From Brevibacillus choshinensis (GTDB taxonomy: Bacteria > Bacillota > Bacilli > Brevibacillales > Brevibacillaceae): a DNA stretch of 64,000 nt. Positions 50,615-58,769 of this stretch are shown here, one piece after another. The notes below the pieces were generated by a model. That model made no database searches, was not told where the DNA came from, and was given only the letters and a program-made list of their open reading frames with translations. Location: NCBI RefSeq assembly GCF_016811915.1, contig NZ_CP069127.1:4790001-4854000 (forward strand). The letters are read 5' to 3'. A program made the translations under genes and the position numbers. Numbering within the stretch: the first letter of the stretch is position 1; every line of letters starts with the position of its first letter.

Positions 50615-50902
50615 TTACCCTTCCAGCTTCGGCAAGATCAGCTCGATATCCGTGTGCGGACGCGGGATGACATGAACCGATTTCAATTCCCCCACTTTTT
50701 CCGCTGCTGCCGCACCCGCATCCGTCGACGCTTTGACTGCTCCCACATCTCCGCGCACCATGACCGTCACCAAGCCGCCGCCCACGTGAACCTTTCCGAT
50801 CAGCTTGACATTGGCCGCCTTCACCATGGCATCGGCAGCCTCGACTGCTCCGATCAACCCTTTTGTTTCTACCATTCCCAGTGCTCCCATTTCTCCTGCC
50901 AT
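50615..50902 (-). CDS. BMC-H shell protein (PduA/EutM type), second copy
   Basis: The 95-residue protein reads [40 protein letters not shown] and [20 protein letters not shown], the canonical single BMC domain with KAANV and the conserved pore region. Hexamers tile the facets of the shell. It is almost identical to the copy at 52455-52736, with about five amino-acid differences. GGAGG lies eight bases before the ATG. Confidence 0.93.
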   Translation of the reverse strand: MAGEMGALGMVETKGLIGAVEAADAMVKAANVKLIGKVHVGGGLVTVMVRGDVGAVKASTDAGAAAAEKVGELKSVHVIPRPHTDIELILPKLEG

Positions 50903-50915
50903 TCTTTATGCCTCC

Positions 50916-52394
50916 TTACCGATTGGTAGATTGTAATTCCAGCAATACACTCTTGATGATTGCTGCGATTTCATCTCTGCTGATCGCGGGCTGCGCTGCT
51001 GCGGGACTTGAGGCAGGTGCTGCCGCCGTTGGATTTCCCAGCTCCATTTCACGCAATCCAAAAGCCACACGGTTGATATTGAAAAGATGCTCAGGTCCGA
51101 TGTTGTCCGAGGTCACATTGTTGCCATGCGAGCCGCACCCCAGTGTCAGAGACGGCACGATACCGGTCGTAGCACCGATTCCGCCGAAGGTTGTACCCGT
51201 GTTCACCACGATCCTCGAGGCCGGTTTATCCACTACGAACCGCTCGATCGCCTGCGTATCCTGGCCATGCATTCCGATGGTATGACCGAGCCCCCCCAGC
51301 GCAAGCAAGCTCGTGCAGATACGGCTCGCCTCTGCCATGTCGCTCGCTGTGTAAAGGGTGAGGATGGGGGCGAGCTTTTCGATGGAAAACGGATGATCCA
51401 GGCCGATTTCGCTCTCTTCGGCTATCAGCAGCTTGGCATCTTCCGGAACCAGAATGCCTGCCAGCTCCGCGATTGCTTGCGGTGACTTTCCTACGATGGC
51501 CGGATTGAGCCCTCCCCCTATCAAGATGATGCCTGCCACCCGCTTTTTCTCGTGGTCATCGAGGAAATAGGCCCCTTGCTGTTTCAGCTCGGCTACGACC
51601 TTGCGCTTGATCGATTTGTCCACGACCAACGCCTGCTCCGAAGCGCAAATGGTTCCGAAATCGAATGTCTTGCTCTGAATCGTTTGGCGGATGGCCGAGG
51701 CAATATCCGCACTTGCGTGGATATAGACAGGAACATTTCCTGGCCCTACGCCGTATGCAGGCTTGCCTGAGCTGTATGCGGCTTTTACCATCGCCGTCCC
51801 GCCAGTCGCGAGGATGACATCCGTACTGCTGTGCTTCATCAGCTCTTGGGAAGCAGCCAGCGTAGGAACCGTAAGGCAAGTGATCAGCCCGGCGGGAGCA
51901 CCGGCGCGCTCCGCCGCAGCCTGCATGACGGCTGCCGCCTCCTTCGTGCATTTGCCTGCATGTGGATGGGGACTGAACACAATGGCGTTGCCTGCCTTTA
52001 CGGAGATCAGCGCCTTGAAGATCACCGTGGAGGTAGGATTGGTGGAAGGGACGATCCCAGCGATGACCCCTACCGGCTGCGCGATCTCCCACACCCGTTT
52101 TTGCTCATCACGCCGGATGATCCCGACCGTTTTCTTGTCTTTGATCGATTGGTAGACATCATTTGCAGCAAACAAATTCTTCACGGTCTTATCCGCCACT
52201 CGTCCGTAGCCGGTTTCCTCTACCGCCAGTGCGGCCAATCGTCCCGCTTCAGCACGAGCGGCTTCGGCCATGCTTTGTACAATCTGATCGATCTGACTTT
52301 GCGACAGGACTTGCAGCTGCTTTTGGGCTGCTTTAGCCCCAGCCAAGCATTGGCGAACTTCCTGGACTGATTGCAAATCTACATCTAGCATCAC
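50916..52394 (-). CDS. acylating aldehyde dehydrogenase with C-terminal encapsulation peptide
   Basis: The 492-residue protein is a CoA-dependent aldehyde dehydrogenase of the EutE/PduP/AdhE-N type: VAGIVPSTNPTST-like GVIAGIVPSTNPTSTVIFKA near residue 112, GNAIVFSPHPHAGKCTKEAA, and the catalytic Cys in KTFDFGTICASEQALVVD near 250. After the enzyme core a Pro/Ala-rich linker (PTAAAPASSPAAAQPAI) leads to a terminal helix SRDEIAAIIKSVLLELQ, as in classic BMC encapsulation peptides. It would turn acetaldehyde and CoA into acetyl-CoA with NAD+. The start is a GTG at 52394 nine bases after AGAGGTGA. Confidence 0.93.
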   Translation of the reverse strand: MMLDVDLQSVQEVRQCLAGAKAAQKQLQVLSQSQIDQIVQSMAEAARAEAGRLAALAVEETGYGRVADKTVKNLFAANDVYQSIKDKKTVGIIRRDEQKRVWEIAQPVGVIAGIVPSTNPTSTVIFKALISVKAGNAIVFSPHPHAGKCTKEAAAVMQAAAERAGAPAGLITCLTVPTLAASQELMKHSSTDVILATGGTAMVKAAYSSGKPAYGVGPGNVPVYIHASADIASAIRQTIQSKTFDFGTICASEQALVVDKSIKRKVVAELKQQGAYFLDDHEKKRVAGIILIGGGLNPAIVGKSPQAIAELAGILVPEDAKLLIAEESEIGLDHPFSIEKLAPILTLYTASDMAEASRICTSLLALGGLGHTIGMHGQDTQAIERFVVDKPASRIVVNTGTTFGGIGATTGIVPSLTLGCGSHGNNVTSDNIGPEHLFNINRVAFGLREMELGNPTAAAPASSPAAAQPAISRDEIAAIIKSVLLELQSTNR

Positions 52395-52454
52395 GATATA
52401 CCGTCACCTCTTCTCAGCCGTTTACGATTCTTGCCATTTGTTCGGAAGTTGGTT

Positions 52455-52736
52455 TCACGATTGCTCGAGTTTGGGCAGGATCAGCTCGATATCCGCATGC
52501 GGGCGCGGTATGACATGGACAGAGACGAGCTCTCCCACCTTTTCTGCCGCCGCTGCCCCAGAGTCTGTCGAAGCCTTCACCGCTCCGACATCCCCTCGAA
52601 CCATGACCGTCACCAGACCACCACCTACGTGCACCTTTCCGATCAGCTTGACATTCGCAGCCTTGACCATCGCATCCGCAGCTTCCACCGCTCCGATCAA
52701 GCCCTTCGTTTCCACCATGCCCAATGCGTCACCCAT
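52455..52736 (-). CDS. BMC-H shell protein (PduA/EutM type), first copy
   Basis: The 93-residue protein reads [40 protein letters not shown] and [20 protein letters not shown]. It is a facet-forming hexameric shell protein nearly identical to the copy at 50615-50902. The ATG at 52736 has AAGGAGG seven bases upstream; a longer in-frame reading runs back over the neighbouring shell gene and is rejected. It begins two bases before the neighbour's stop codon region ends, so coupling is likely. Confidence 0.93.
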   Translation of the reverse strand: MGDALGMVETKGLIGAVEAADAMVKAANVKLIGKVHVGGGLVTVMVRGDVGAVKASTDSGAAAAEKVGELVSVHVIPRPHADIELILPKLEQS

Positions 52737-52738
52737 GT

Positions 52739-53113
52739 CTATTCCTCCTTGCCTGTTTGCGCAGTCGCAGCCGGGTTGCTGCTTTTCGGCTTGCTTGCCG
52801 CCTTTGGCGCCTGTTTGGCTTTTTCTTTTTCCAGCTGCTGCAGTATCATTTGCATCACACTTCGCTCTGGCCGCGGGATGACGCGGGAGTGGAGAAGCTG
52901 TCCTATCCTTCTGGCCTCTGCCTCTCCCACAGAGACGGCCGCCGTCACAGAAGCAACATCTCCGACAATGTATATCGTGACGATTCCCGCATCGGCCCCC
53001 TGGTACGTCACGCAGCGGACATCCGCTGCTTTGGCAGCCGCATCCGTAGCGGCGACGAGTGCAGGGAATCCTAGCGTCTCGATCATTCCCAAGGCGTAGC
53101 CATTTTCGAGCAT
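52739..53113 (-). CDS. BMC-H shell protein with C-terminal extension
   Basis: The 124-residue protein has one BMC domain ([71 protein letters not shown]) followed by about 30 residues rich in Lys, Ala, Pro and Ser ([15 protein letters not shown]). The domain is divergent from the two other copies, and the pore segment differs (YQGADAG). The tail may reach into the lumen and hold cargo, as proposed for tailed shell proteins. It is the first gene of the BMC run, with AAAGGTGG before the ATG. Confidence 0.9.
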   Translation of the reverse strand: MLENGYALGMIETLGFPALVAATDAAAKAADVRCVTYQGADAGIVTIYIVGDVASVTAAVSVGEAEARRIGQLLHSRVIPRPERSVMQMILQQLEKEKAKQAPKAASKPKSSNPAATAQTGKEE

Positions 53114-53245
53114 GTTGGTTCCACCTTTCTCCGGCTTTCATGAAAACAAGAAATATCAGGATTAATAAGTTGCACTTAAGTTTTTTTAATTGATTTTGGT
53201 TGTGACTTTATGCGAAAAATAGAGGGCTTCCTGATGCCCCTGTGT
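53114..53245 (-). promoter_or_regulatory. gap before the BMC operon: weak terminator and palindrome
   Basis: Near 53214-53240 a GGGC/GCCC hairpin followed on the minus strand by TATTTTT may partly terminate the AEP operon. At 53166-53178 TAAGT-TGC-ACTTA is a perfect inverted repeat, a candidate operator for the DeoR-type regulator, within an AT-rich stretch that could hold a BMC promoter. No clean -35/-10 pair was found, so read-through from the AEP operon is also possible. Confidence 0.45.
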
Positions 53246-54031
53246 TTACTCTGCCACTATCCAATTCACGCCTTTTGCTCCCAGCTCGCTCTCCCATTCT
53301 TTCGGGGAAGCCACGTCGCTGACGACGACATCCGTTTCTCTCAGATCGGCAATCTTGTAAAACGTGCTGATCCCTATCTTGGAGTGATCCGTTAGCACGA
53401 TCGTCTCCTTTGCATTCTCGATGAACCGTTTGGCGAGCATGGCTTTCTCCGCGTCATAGCTGGAGATTCCGTAATGAGCCGCAATCCCGTCGATCGAGAG
53501 AAAGGACTTGTCGACGAAAAAATCCTGCATCATTTTTTCAGCGAGGGTACCTACTGAGCGAAAATGCTTCGACTGCATTTTCCCGCCGATGAAGTACACC
53601 TCTCCACTGAATAGCCCTTTGTTCTGATAGTCCATCAATAGATTCAGCGCCGGCACCGAAATGGTGATAAAGCATAGATTCTTGCGGCTGAGCAAATAAG
53701 GAAGCATGTGCATCGTCGTCGTTCCATCGTCAATCAAGACGACTTCGTTGTCCTGCACGAGATTCGCTGCTGTTCTGGCGATGCGTTTTTTCTCGTCCGC
53801 AAAGGCCACTTCCCGCATCAGATGCGAGGGCTCCTCGCGGTCGAACTGTACCTTGATCGCTCCGCCGTAAACACGTTTGAGCCTCTTATCCTGTTCGAGC
53901 TCCTCCAGATAGCGTCGTATCGTTTCTGAGGACACTTGCAATTTTTCCACGAGCTCACTTGTTCTGACTTTGCCTGCATAGTTGAGCATATCGATGATGA
54001 GGTCTTTACGCTCTTCGCCTGCGAGAGACAT
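53246..54031 (-). CDS. DeoR-family regulator of the AEP/BMC locus
   Basis: The 261-residue protein has the DeoR N-terminal helix-turn-helix (KVRTSELVEKLQVSSETIRR, LKRVYGGAIKVQF) and sensor domain (VLIDDGTTTMHMLPYLLSRK, VYFIGGKMQSKHFRSVGTLA, SLSIDGIA-like FLSIDGIAAHYGISSYDAEK, TIVLTDHSKIGISTFYKIAD). It begins seven bases after the phnW stop and lies directly before the BMC genes, so it is placed to coordinate both parts. The likely effector is a phosphorylated or phosphonate metabolite. Confidence 0.88.
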   Translation of the reverse strand: MSLAGEERKDLIIDMLNYAGKVRTSELVEKLQVSSETIRRYLEELEQDKRLKRVYGGAIKVQFDREEPSHLMREVAFADEKKRIARTAANLVQDNEVVLIDDGTTTMHMLPYLLSRKNLCFITISVPALNLLMDYQNKGLFSGEVYFIGGKMQSKHFRSVGTLAEKMMQDFFVDKSFLSIDGIAAHYGISSYDAEKAMLAKRFIENAKETIVLTDHSKIGISTFYKIADLRETDVVVSDVASPKEWESELGAKGVNWIVAE

Positions 54032-54037
54032 AGGCAG

Positions 54038-55150
54038 CTACCAGAACATATTTTGTTCCACAGCTTGCACGAGTCGCTTCATATCATGCGGGTAGACCTC
54101 TCCGATGTTTCCGATCCTGAAGGTATCTGCCACAGAGATTTTGCCCGGATAAATGACGAAGCCTTCTTTTTTCAAACGCTCATAAAACGCTGCAAACGTA
54201 AAGGCTGGGTTCTCAGGGAAGTAAAAGGAGGTGATGATGGGCGACTGCCACTCACGGGTCAGCGGTGTCGAAAAGCCGAGCCGCTCCATTCCATCGACCA
54301 ACGTACGCTGATTCTCGCGGTAGCGCACCTGACGTTTTTCTACGCCGCCTTCCTCCTCCAGCTCGATCAGAGCCTGATAGAAAGCCCGCACCACGTGTGT
54401 CGGAGAAGTGTAACGCCACTTGCCATTGTACTTTTCCATCGTCTCCCATTGATCGTACAAGTCCAGCGAGAGCGATCTTGCCTGGCCTTTGCATTTTTTC
54501 AGCTCTTCCGTCTTGGCCAATACAAATCCAAAGCCGGGCACACCTTGAATGCATTTGTTGGCGCTGCTGATCAAATAGTCGATCCCGAGACCAGCCACAT
54601 CGATCGTAATCCCGCCAAAGCTGCTCATCGCATCGACGATCAGTACCTTGCCATACTCTTTTGCCACCTCTGCGATTTCCGCGATCGGGTTGAGCATGCC
54701 GGTAGTGGTTTCGCAATGGACGACAGCGACGTGCGTGACTTGCGGATCTCGCTCCAGTGTCTCCCGCAGTTTTCCCGCCTCTGCAGGAGAAACCTCCCCG
54801 AAGTCGAGCACCAGTGTATCGATGCCCAGCACCTGCGCCATTTGAGCCAGACGATTGCCATACGCGCCGTTGGTCAGCACGACGAGCTTTCCGTCTGCAG
54901 GTACCACTGAGCCTACGACCGCTTCCACGGAAAAAGTGCCGCTGCCCTGCATGAGCACCGCCGTGTAGTCATCGTGGCTTGCACCGGCCAAGCCCACCAG
55001 CTTGCGGCGAATCACCTGAACCAGATCGTTGTACTCGTTGTCCCACGTGCACCAATCGCGCAGCATGGCTGCTTTTACACCCTTGGAAGTCGAGAGCGGT
55101 CCCGGAGTCAACAAGAGGTACGGGTTATCAGGCAATTGGGTGAGTTTCAT
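54038..55150 (-). CDS. phnW: 2-aminoethylphosphonate-pyruvate transaminase
   Basis: The 370-residue class V aminotransferase begins [20 protein letters not shown] and has [20 protein letters not shown] near residue 65, [20 protein letters not shown] near 168 and the PLP lysine in [20 protein letters not shown] near 194. This matches PhnW, which transfers the amino group of 2-aminoethylphosphonate to pyruvate, giving phosphonoacetaldehyde and alanine. It follows phnX by two bases. Serine-glyoxylate-type relatives are less likely given the neighbours. Confidence 0.92.
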   Translation of the reverse strand: MKLTQLPDNPYLLLTPGPLSTSKGVKAAMLRDWCTWDNEYNDLVQVIRRKLVGLAGASHDDYTAVLMQGSGTFSVEAVVGSVVPADGKLVVLTNGAYGNRLAQMAQVLGIDTLVLDFGEVSPAEAGKLRETLERDPQVTHVAVVHCETTTGMLNPIAEIAEVAKEYGKVLIVDAMSSFGGITIDVAGLGIDYLISSANKCIQGVPGFGFVLAKTEELKKCKGQARSLSLDLYDQWETMEKYNGKWRYTSPTHVVRAFYQALIELEEEGGVEKRQVRYRENQRTLVDGMERLGFSTPLTREWQSPIITSFYFPENPAFTFAAFYERLKKEGFVIYPGKISVADTFRIGNIGEVYPHDMKRLVQAVEQNMFW

Positions 55151-55152
55151 CG

Positions 55153-55947
55153 TTATCTCTCCTTTTGCGCCAGGCGCAGGTTGATTTTGGGAATCAATGT
55201 ATCCAGTTCTCCGATGGATTCAATGACATAATCGGCACCGACAGCCTTGAAACGCTTGGTTACCGCTTCAATCTTGTCATACAGCACATCAGGATCGCAC
55301 TCCTGCACCTGCCGCTCGGTCATCCCGAGCTCGCTGCTACCTTTGACCACCCCCACTGCCCACGCACCGGCTGCCACCGCTTCCTTAATATCGCTGGTTG
55401 TATCTCCCACCTTGATGATGTGCTTCATCGGGTGGACATCCAGATTGATGGCATTTTGGTAGCACATCCACGGAAAGGGGCGTCCAGCCGGCATCTCGCT
55501 CGGGGTGACCATCGAATCAGGCGCATACCCTTTCTTTTTGGCTTCCGGAGCCACGACCGCCATCATTTCCGCCGTGTACCCGGTGGTCGATCCGATTTTG
55601 ATTCCGGCTTGCCGCAGCCTCCCCACCAGCTCCAGCACACCGGGGATGGGTGTCGTGTAGTTCCTCAGGATGGAGAAGAGCATCGGCTCGAAATCCGCAT
55701 AAAGCATATCCACGTCTTTCTTCTCAGGGAGCCTGCCAAATTTGTCTTTCCATACATTCGCGATGCGATCCATCTTCAGCATGGTGTCGATGTGATCCCA
55801 TTTGAGCATCCCCATCGGTTCGCGCGCTTCCTCGTGGGTGACCTCGATACCCCGCTTTTTAAATACCTCCAAAAAGACATCGAGGGGCGCGAAGCATCCA
55901 TAGTCAACGGTTGTTCCGGCCCAGTCAAAGATCACTGCTTGAATCAT
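55153..55947 (-). CDS. phnX: phosphonoacetaldehyde hydrolase (phosphonatase)
   Basis: The 264-residue HAD-family protein has the nucleophile motif [20 protein letters not shown] with DWAGTT, the cap-domain Schiff-base Lys in [18 protein letters not shown] near residue 50, and [16 protein letters not shown] and [20 protein letters not shown]. PhnX cleaves the C-P bond of phosphonoacetaldehyde to acetaldehyde and phosphate. The ATG at 55947 (MIQAVIF) follows GGGGAG; an upstream in-frame extension overlaps the permease gene and lacks support. No obvious encapsulation peptide is present. Confidence 0.93.
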   Translation of the reverse strand: MIQAVIFDWAGTTVDYGCFAPLDVFLEVFKKRGIEVTHEEAREPMGMLKWDHIDTMLKMDRIANVWKDKFGRLPEKKDVDMLYADFEPMLFSILRNYTTPIPGVLELVGRLRQAGIKIGSTTGYTAEMMAVVAPEAKKKGYAPDSMVTPSEMPAGRPFPWMCYQNAINLDVHPMKHIIKVGDTTSDIKEAVAAGAWAVGVVKGSSELGMTERQVQECDPDVLYDKIEAVTKRFKAVGADYVIESIGELDTLIPKINLRLAQKER

Positions 55948-55961
55948 TGCACTCCCCACCT

Positions 55962-57662
55962 TTATCTTTTTTGCCAAGCCCCTGTCTTCTCTCGCCATTT
56001 CTTCGTCCCGATTTCGTAGATGATCCGCACCAGGACGTTGGTCAGGACGATCAGTACGGACATGGCAGCCGCCGGGGCCACGTCTCCTGCATCATCCATG
56101 TTGACGATGGAGACGGATGCCAATTTGAAATCGGCCGAGTAAAGGAAGACGACGGCGGAGATGGTTACCATCGAGTTGATGAAGTAGTAGACGGCATTCT
56201 CCAGGATGGCTGGCAGTGACATCGGCACCGTCACCCGCCAAAACGTGACGTAGAACGGAACACCCATCGATTCGGATGCGAGCTCGAATTCTTTGTCCAG
56301 CTTTTTCAGCGCGGTCGTTGCCGAGATGAACGGTACGGCGTAAAAGTGAATGAGGTTGGCCAACACCAGAATCAGGATCGAGCCGTACATCCAGTTCAGC
56401 GGATTGTCCGGATGGTTGAAGAAAAAGATGTAGGCGAGTCCGATCACCAAGCCTGGCAAGGCCAGCGGCAAAATGGAAAGGAAGTATCCGACCTGCCGAA
56501 GCCCCTTCATGAAGCGAGTCTTTTCTATCAAGTAGGCATTGATGAAGGTGATGACCGTTCCTGCTATCGCGCTGTAAAAGGAAACCAGCAAGCTGTTCCA
56601 GAACGGCTGCAGCCCTTCACCTGCCACCTTGGAAAAGTCATAGTGCGCAGTGGTCATGGTCAAATCGTACGGCCAGACCTTGACCAGCGAAGCGAAGATC
56701 ACCGTTCCCAGCATGATAAAGATCGATGCGGTAATCAGGGAGCAATAGATGAAGAAAGCGGTGTCTCGTCTACGCTGCGGCATAATTTTGTACGGCGTCG
56801 ATTTCGCGGAGACAGATGAGTTTTGCTTGCGCTCCACGATCCGATCCACGATGAAAGCCAGAATCGCCGGGAGAATCAGGATCATGCCGACCGTCGCGCC
56901 CATGGTCGTGTTTTGCTGACCGATCACTTGCTTGTAGATATCGGTAGCCAGTACGTTGAATTGTCCGCCAACGACCTTGGGTGCTCCGAAATCCGTAAAG
57001 CTGAGAGTGAAACAGACGAAGATGGCGCTGATCAGACCATACTTGACGTTTGGCAGCGTGACGGTGAGAAACTTGCGCAGCTTCCCTGCCCCCATCGTCT
57101 CGGCTGCTTCGTACAGATTGTAATCGGCAAACGCGAGTGACACCGCCATGATCAAGTATGCCTGCGGAAAGGTGTAGATGATTTCCGACAGGATGATTCC
57201 GAGCGGTCCGTACAGCTCCATCTCGAAACCCGGCCATGCACCGAAAAACCCTGTGGTCAAAATGCCTTGGTTGCCAAACAAGTAAGTGAGCGCAATCCCA
57301 TGCATCATCGTAGGGGCAAACAGCGGCAGCAAAGCGACGTAACGGAAAAATACCTTTCCTCTCATGTCTGTGCGGGTCAGGGCGAATGCGTACAAGAACG
57401 CCAGTGCGACCGACAAGAGAGTGGTCACTCCCGAGACGTACATCGTGTTGCTGAAGGACTGTACGAGAGCCGGAGTGGCAAAATATTTGACGAAGTTGGC
57501 AAGGCCGATGAATTGGCCGCTTTCATTGATAAAAGCTCTGCTGAACAAATCCCCGAGCGGCATCAGTACGCTGATGAAAAGCACGATGACGATTCCGCTG
57601 ATGAGTACCTTTTGCAGCCACTCATCCCTGCCCATTTTCTGACGAACGGTTCGTGTGCTCAT
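55962..57662 (-). CDS. fused two-module ABC permease for 2-aminoethylphosphonate
   Basis: The 566-residue protein contains two permease modules in one chain, each with about six membrane segments and an EAA-type loop (YEAAETMGAGKLRKFLTVTL near residue 185; FELASESMGVPFYVTFWRVT near 475). This is the PhnU-PhnV or iron(III)-type permease arrangement, fused rather than split. The ATG at 57662 follows GGGAGTGG. It begins four bases after the ATPase stop. Ligand assignment comes from the adjacent phnX and phnW. Confidence 0.88.
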   Translation of the reverse strand: MSTRTVRQKMGRDEWLQKVLISGIVIVLFISVLMPLGDLFSRAFINESGQFIGLANFVKYFATPALVQSFSNTMYVSGVTTLLSVALAFLYAFALTRTDMRGKVFFRYVALLPLFAPTMMHGIALTYLFGNQGILTTGFFGAWPGFEMELYGPLGIILSEIIYTFPQAYLIMAVSLAFADYNLYEAAETMGAGKLRKFLTVTLPNVKYGLISAIFVCFTLSFTDFGAPKVVGGQFNVLATDIYKQVIGQQNTTMGATVGMILILPAILAFIVDRIVERKQNSSVSAKSTPYKIMPQRRRDTAFFIYCSLITASIFIMLGTVIFASLVKVWPYDLTMTTAHYDFSKVAGEGLQPFWNSLLVSFYSAIAGTVITFINAYLIEKTRFMKGLRQVGYFLSILPLALPGLVIGLAYIFFFNHPDNPLNWMYGSILILVLANLIHFYAVPFISATTALKKLDKEFELASESMGVPFYVTFWRVTVPMSLPAILENAVYYFINSMVTISAVVFLYSADFKLASVSIVNMDDAGDVAPAAAMSVLIVLTNVLVRIIYEIGTKKWREKTGAWQKR

Positions 57663-57666
57663 CGGC

Positions 57667-58725
57667 TTAACCACTCCCCGTCTTCTTCGTCACGGCTGCC
57701 TGATCAAACGAAATCAGATTTTCCATCGGCAGCTCAAAAGCGACCGGCTTGTCGCGGGAAAGCCCCATCCTATGCGCCTGATTGACACCGAGATCAATCG
57801 TGACCAGCTGCGGGAGCAATCCGTTCTGTTGATTGACCAGCTGCAGGGTGACGCGGTAAAACGAACCGCGAAATTCCAAATCCTGAACGATCGCCTGGAG
57901 GCTGTACTCTGCTGCGGGATCCATCAAGTGGATGTTTTCCGGCCTGATGGCAAAGAGTCTGTCCGAAATGACGGCCCCGCCGCGAAAAACCGACTCCTCC
58001 AGGAAGTTGATCGCGCCTACGAAGTCAGCGACAAACGGGCTGTTGGGCCGCTCGTACACCTCCTGCGGAGTGCCCATCTGGACGACCTCCGCATTGTTCA
58101 TCACCACGATCCGGTCCGCCATCGTCAAGGCTTCATCCTGGTCGTGCGTCACCATGATCGTGGTGATGCCGATCTTCTCATGCAGGCTCCGAAGTTCCCT
58201 TCGCAGCTTTAGCCGCACTTTAGCATCCAGCGCAGACAGCGGTTCATCCAGCAGGAGGAAATCGGGGGACAGTGCAATCGCACGGGCCAAAGCTACCCGC
58301 TGCTGCTGCCCGCCAGAGAGTTGGGACGGGTACTTGTCGCGGATGTGCTCCAAATCGATCAGCACCAACACTTCCCTCACCTTATCCTCGATGTCTTTCC
58401 TGGACCATTTTTTCGACTGCAGTCCGTAGGCAATGTTTTGCGCTGCCGTCAGGTTGGGAAAGAGGGCATAGGATTGGAACATCATCCCGAAGTTTCGTTT
58501 GGCAGGCGGGAGAGTCGTAATATCGCGATCTGCTACCAGTATGCGGCCGCTCGTGGGCTGCTCCAGCCCCGCCAAAATGCGGAGCAGCGTCGTCTTCCCG
58601 CAACCGCTCGGGCCAAGCAGGCATATGAATTCATTTTTTTGGATATCGATATCAATCGATGTGAGCGCAACAAACTTGCCAAAGGTTTTTCGTATCCCTT
58701 GTATGCTGAGATATGGCTTTGTCAT
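57667..58725 (-). CDS. ABC transporter ATPase for 2-aminoethylphosphonate (PhnT-like)
   Basis: The 352-residue protein has Walker A LLGPSGCGKTTLLRILAGLE near residue 37, the Q-loop FGMMFQSYALFPNLT, the signature YPSQLSGGQQQRVALARAIA, Walker B FLLLDEPLSALDAKVR and the switch His in VTHDQDEALTMADRI. A TOBE-type domain follows (RPENIHLMDPAAEYSLQAIV). It belongs to the spermidine/iron/phosphonate (MOI) importer group. It sits between the binding protein and permease genes. Confidence 0.92.
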   Translation of the reverse strand: MTKPYLSIQGIRKTFGKFVALTSIDIDIQKNEFICLLGPSGCGKTTLLRILAGLEQPTSGRILVADRDITTLPPAKRNFGMMFQSYALFPNLTAAQNIAYGLQSKKWSRKDIEDKVREVLVLIDLEHIRDKYPSQLSGGQQQRVALARAIALSPDFLLLDEPLSALDAKVRLKLRRELRSLHEKIGITTIMVTHDQDEALTMADRIVVMNNAEVVQMGTPQEVYERPNSPFVADFVGAINFLEESVFRGGAVISDRLFAIRPENIHLMDPAAEYSLQAIVQDLEFRGSFYRVTLQLVNQQNGLLPQLVTIDLGVNQAHRMGLSRDKPVAFELPMENLISFDQAAVTKKTGSG

Positions 58726-58769
58726 ACGGCTCCTCCCTTCTTCCTTTTGCTAGGGCTTCGAGTCATCCC

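Noticed and set aside
48727-53113. Calling the microcompartment an ethanolamine (Eut) or propanediol (Pdu) type
   Set aside because: No ethanolamine ammonia-lyase, diol dehydratase, reactivase, cobalamin enzyme or glycyl radical enzyme is present; the adjacent genes are for aminoethylphosphonate.
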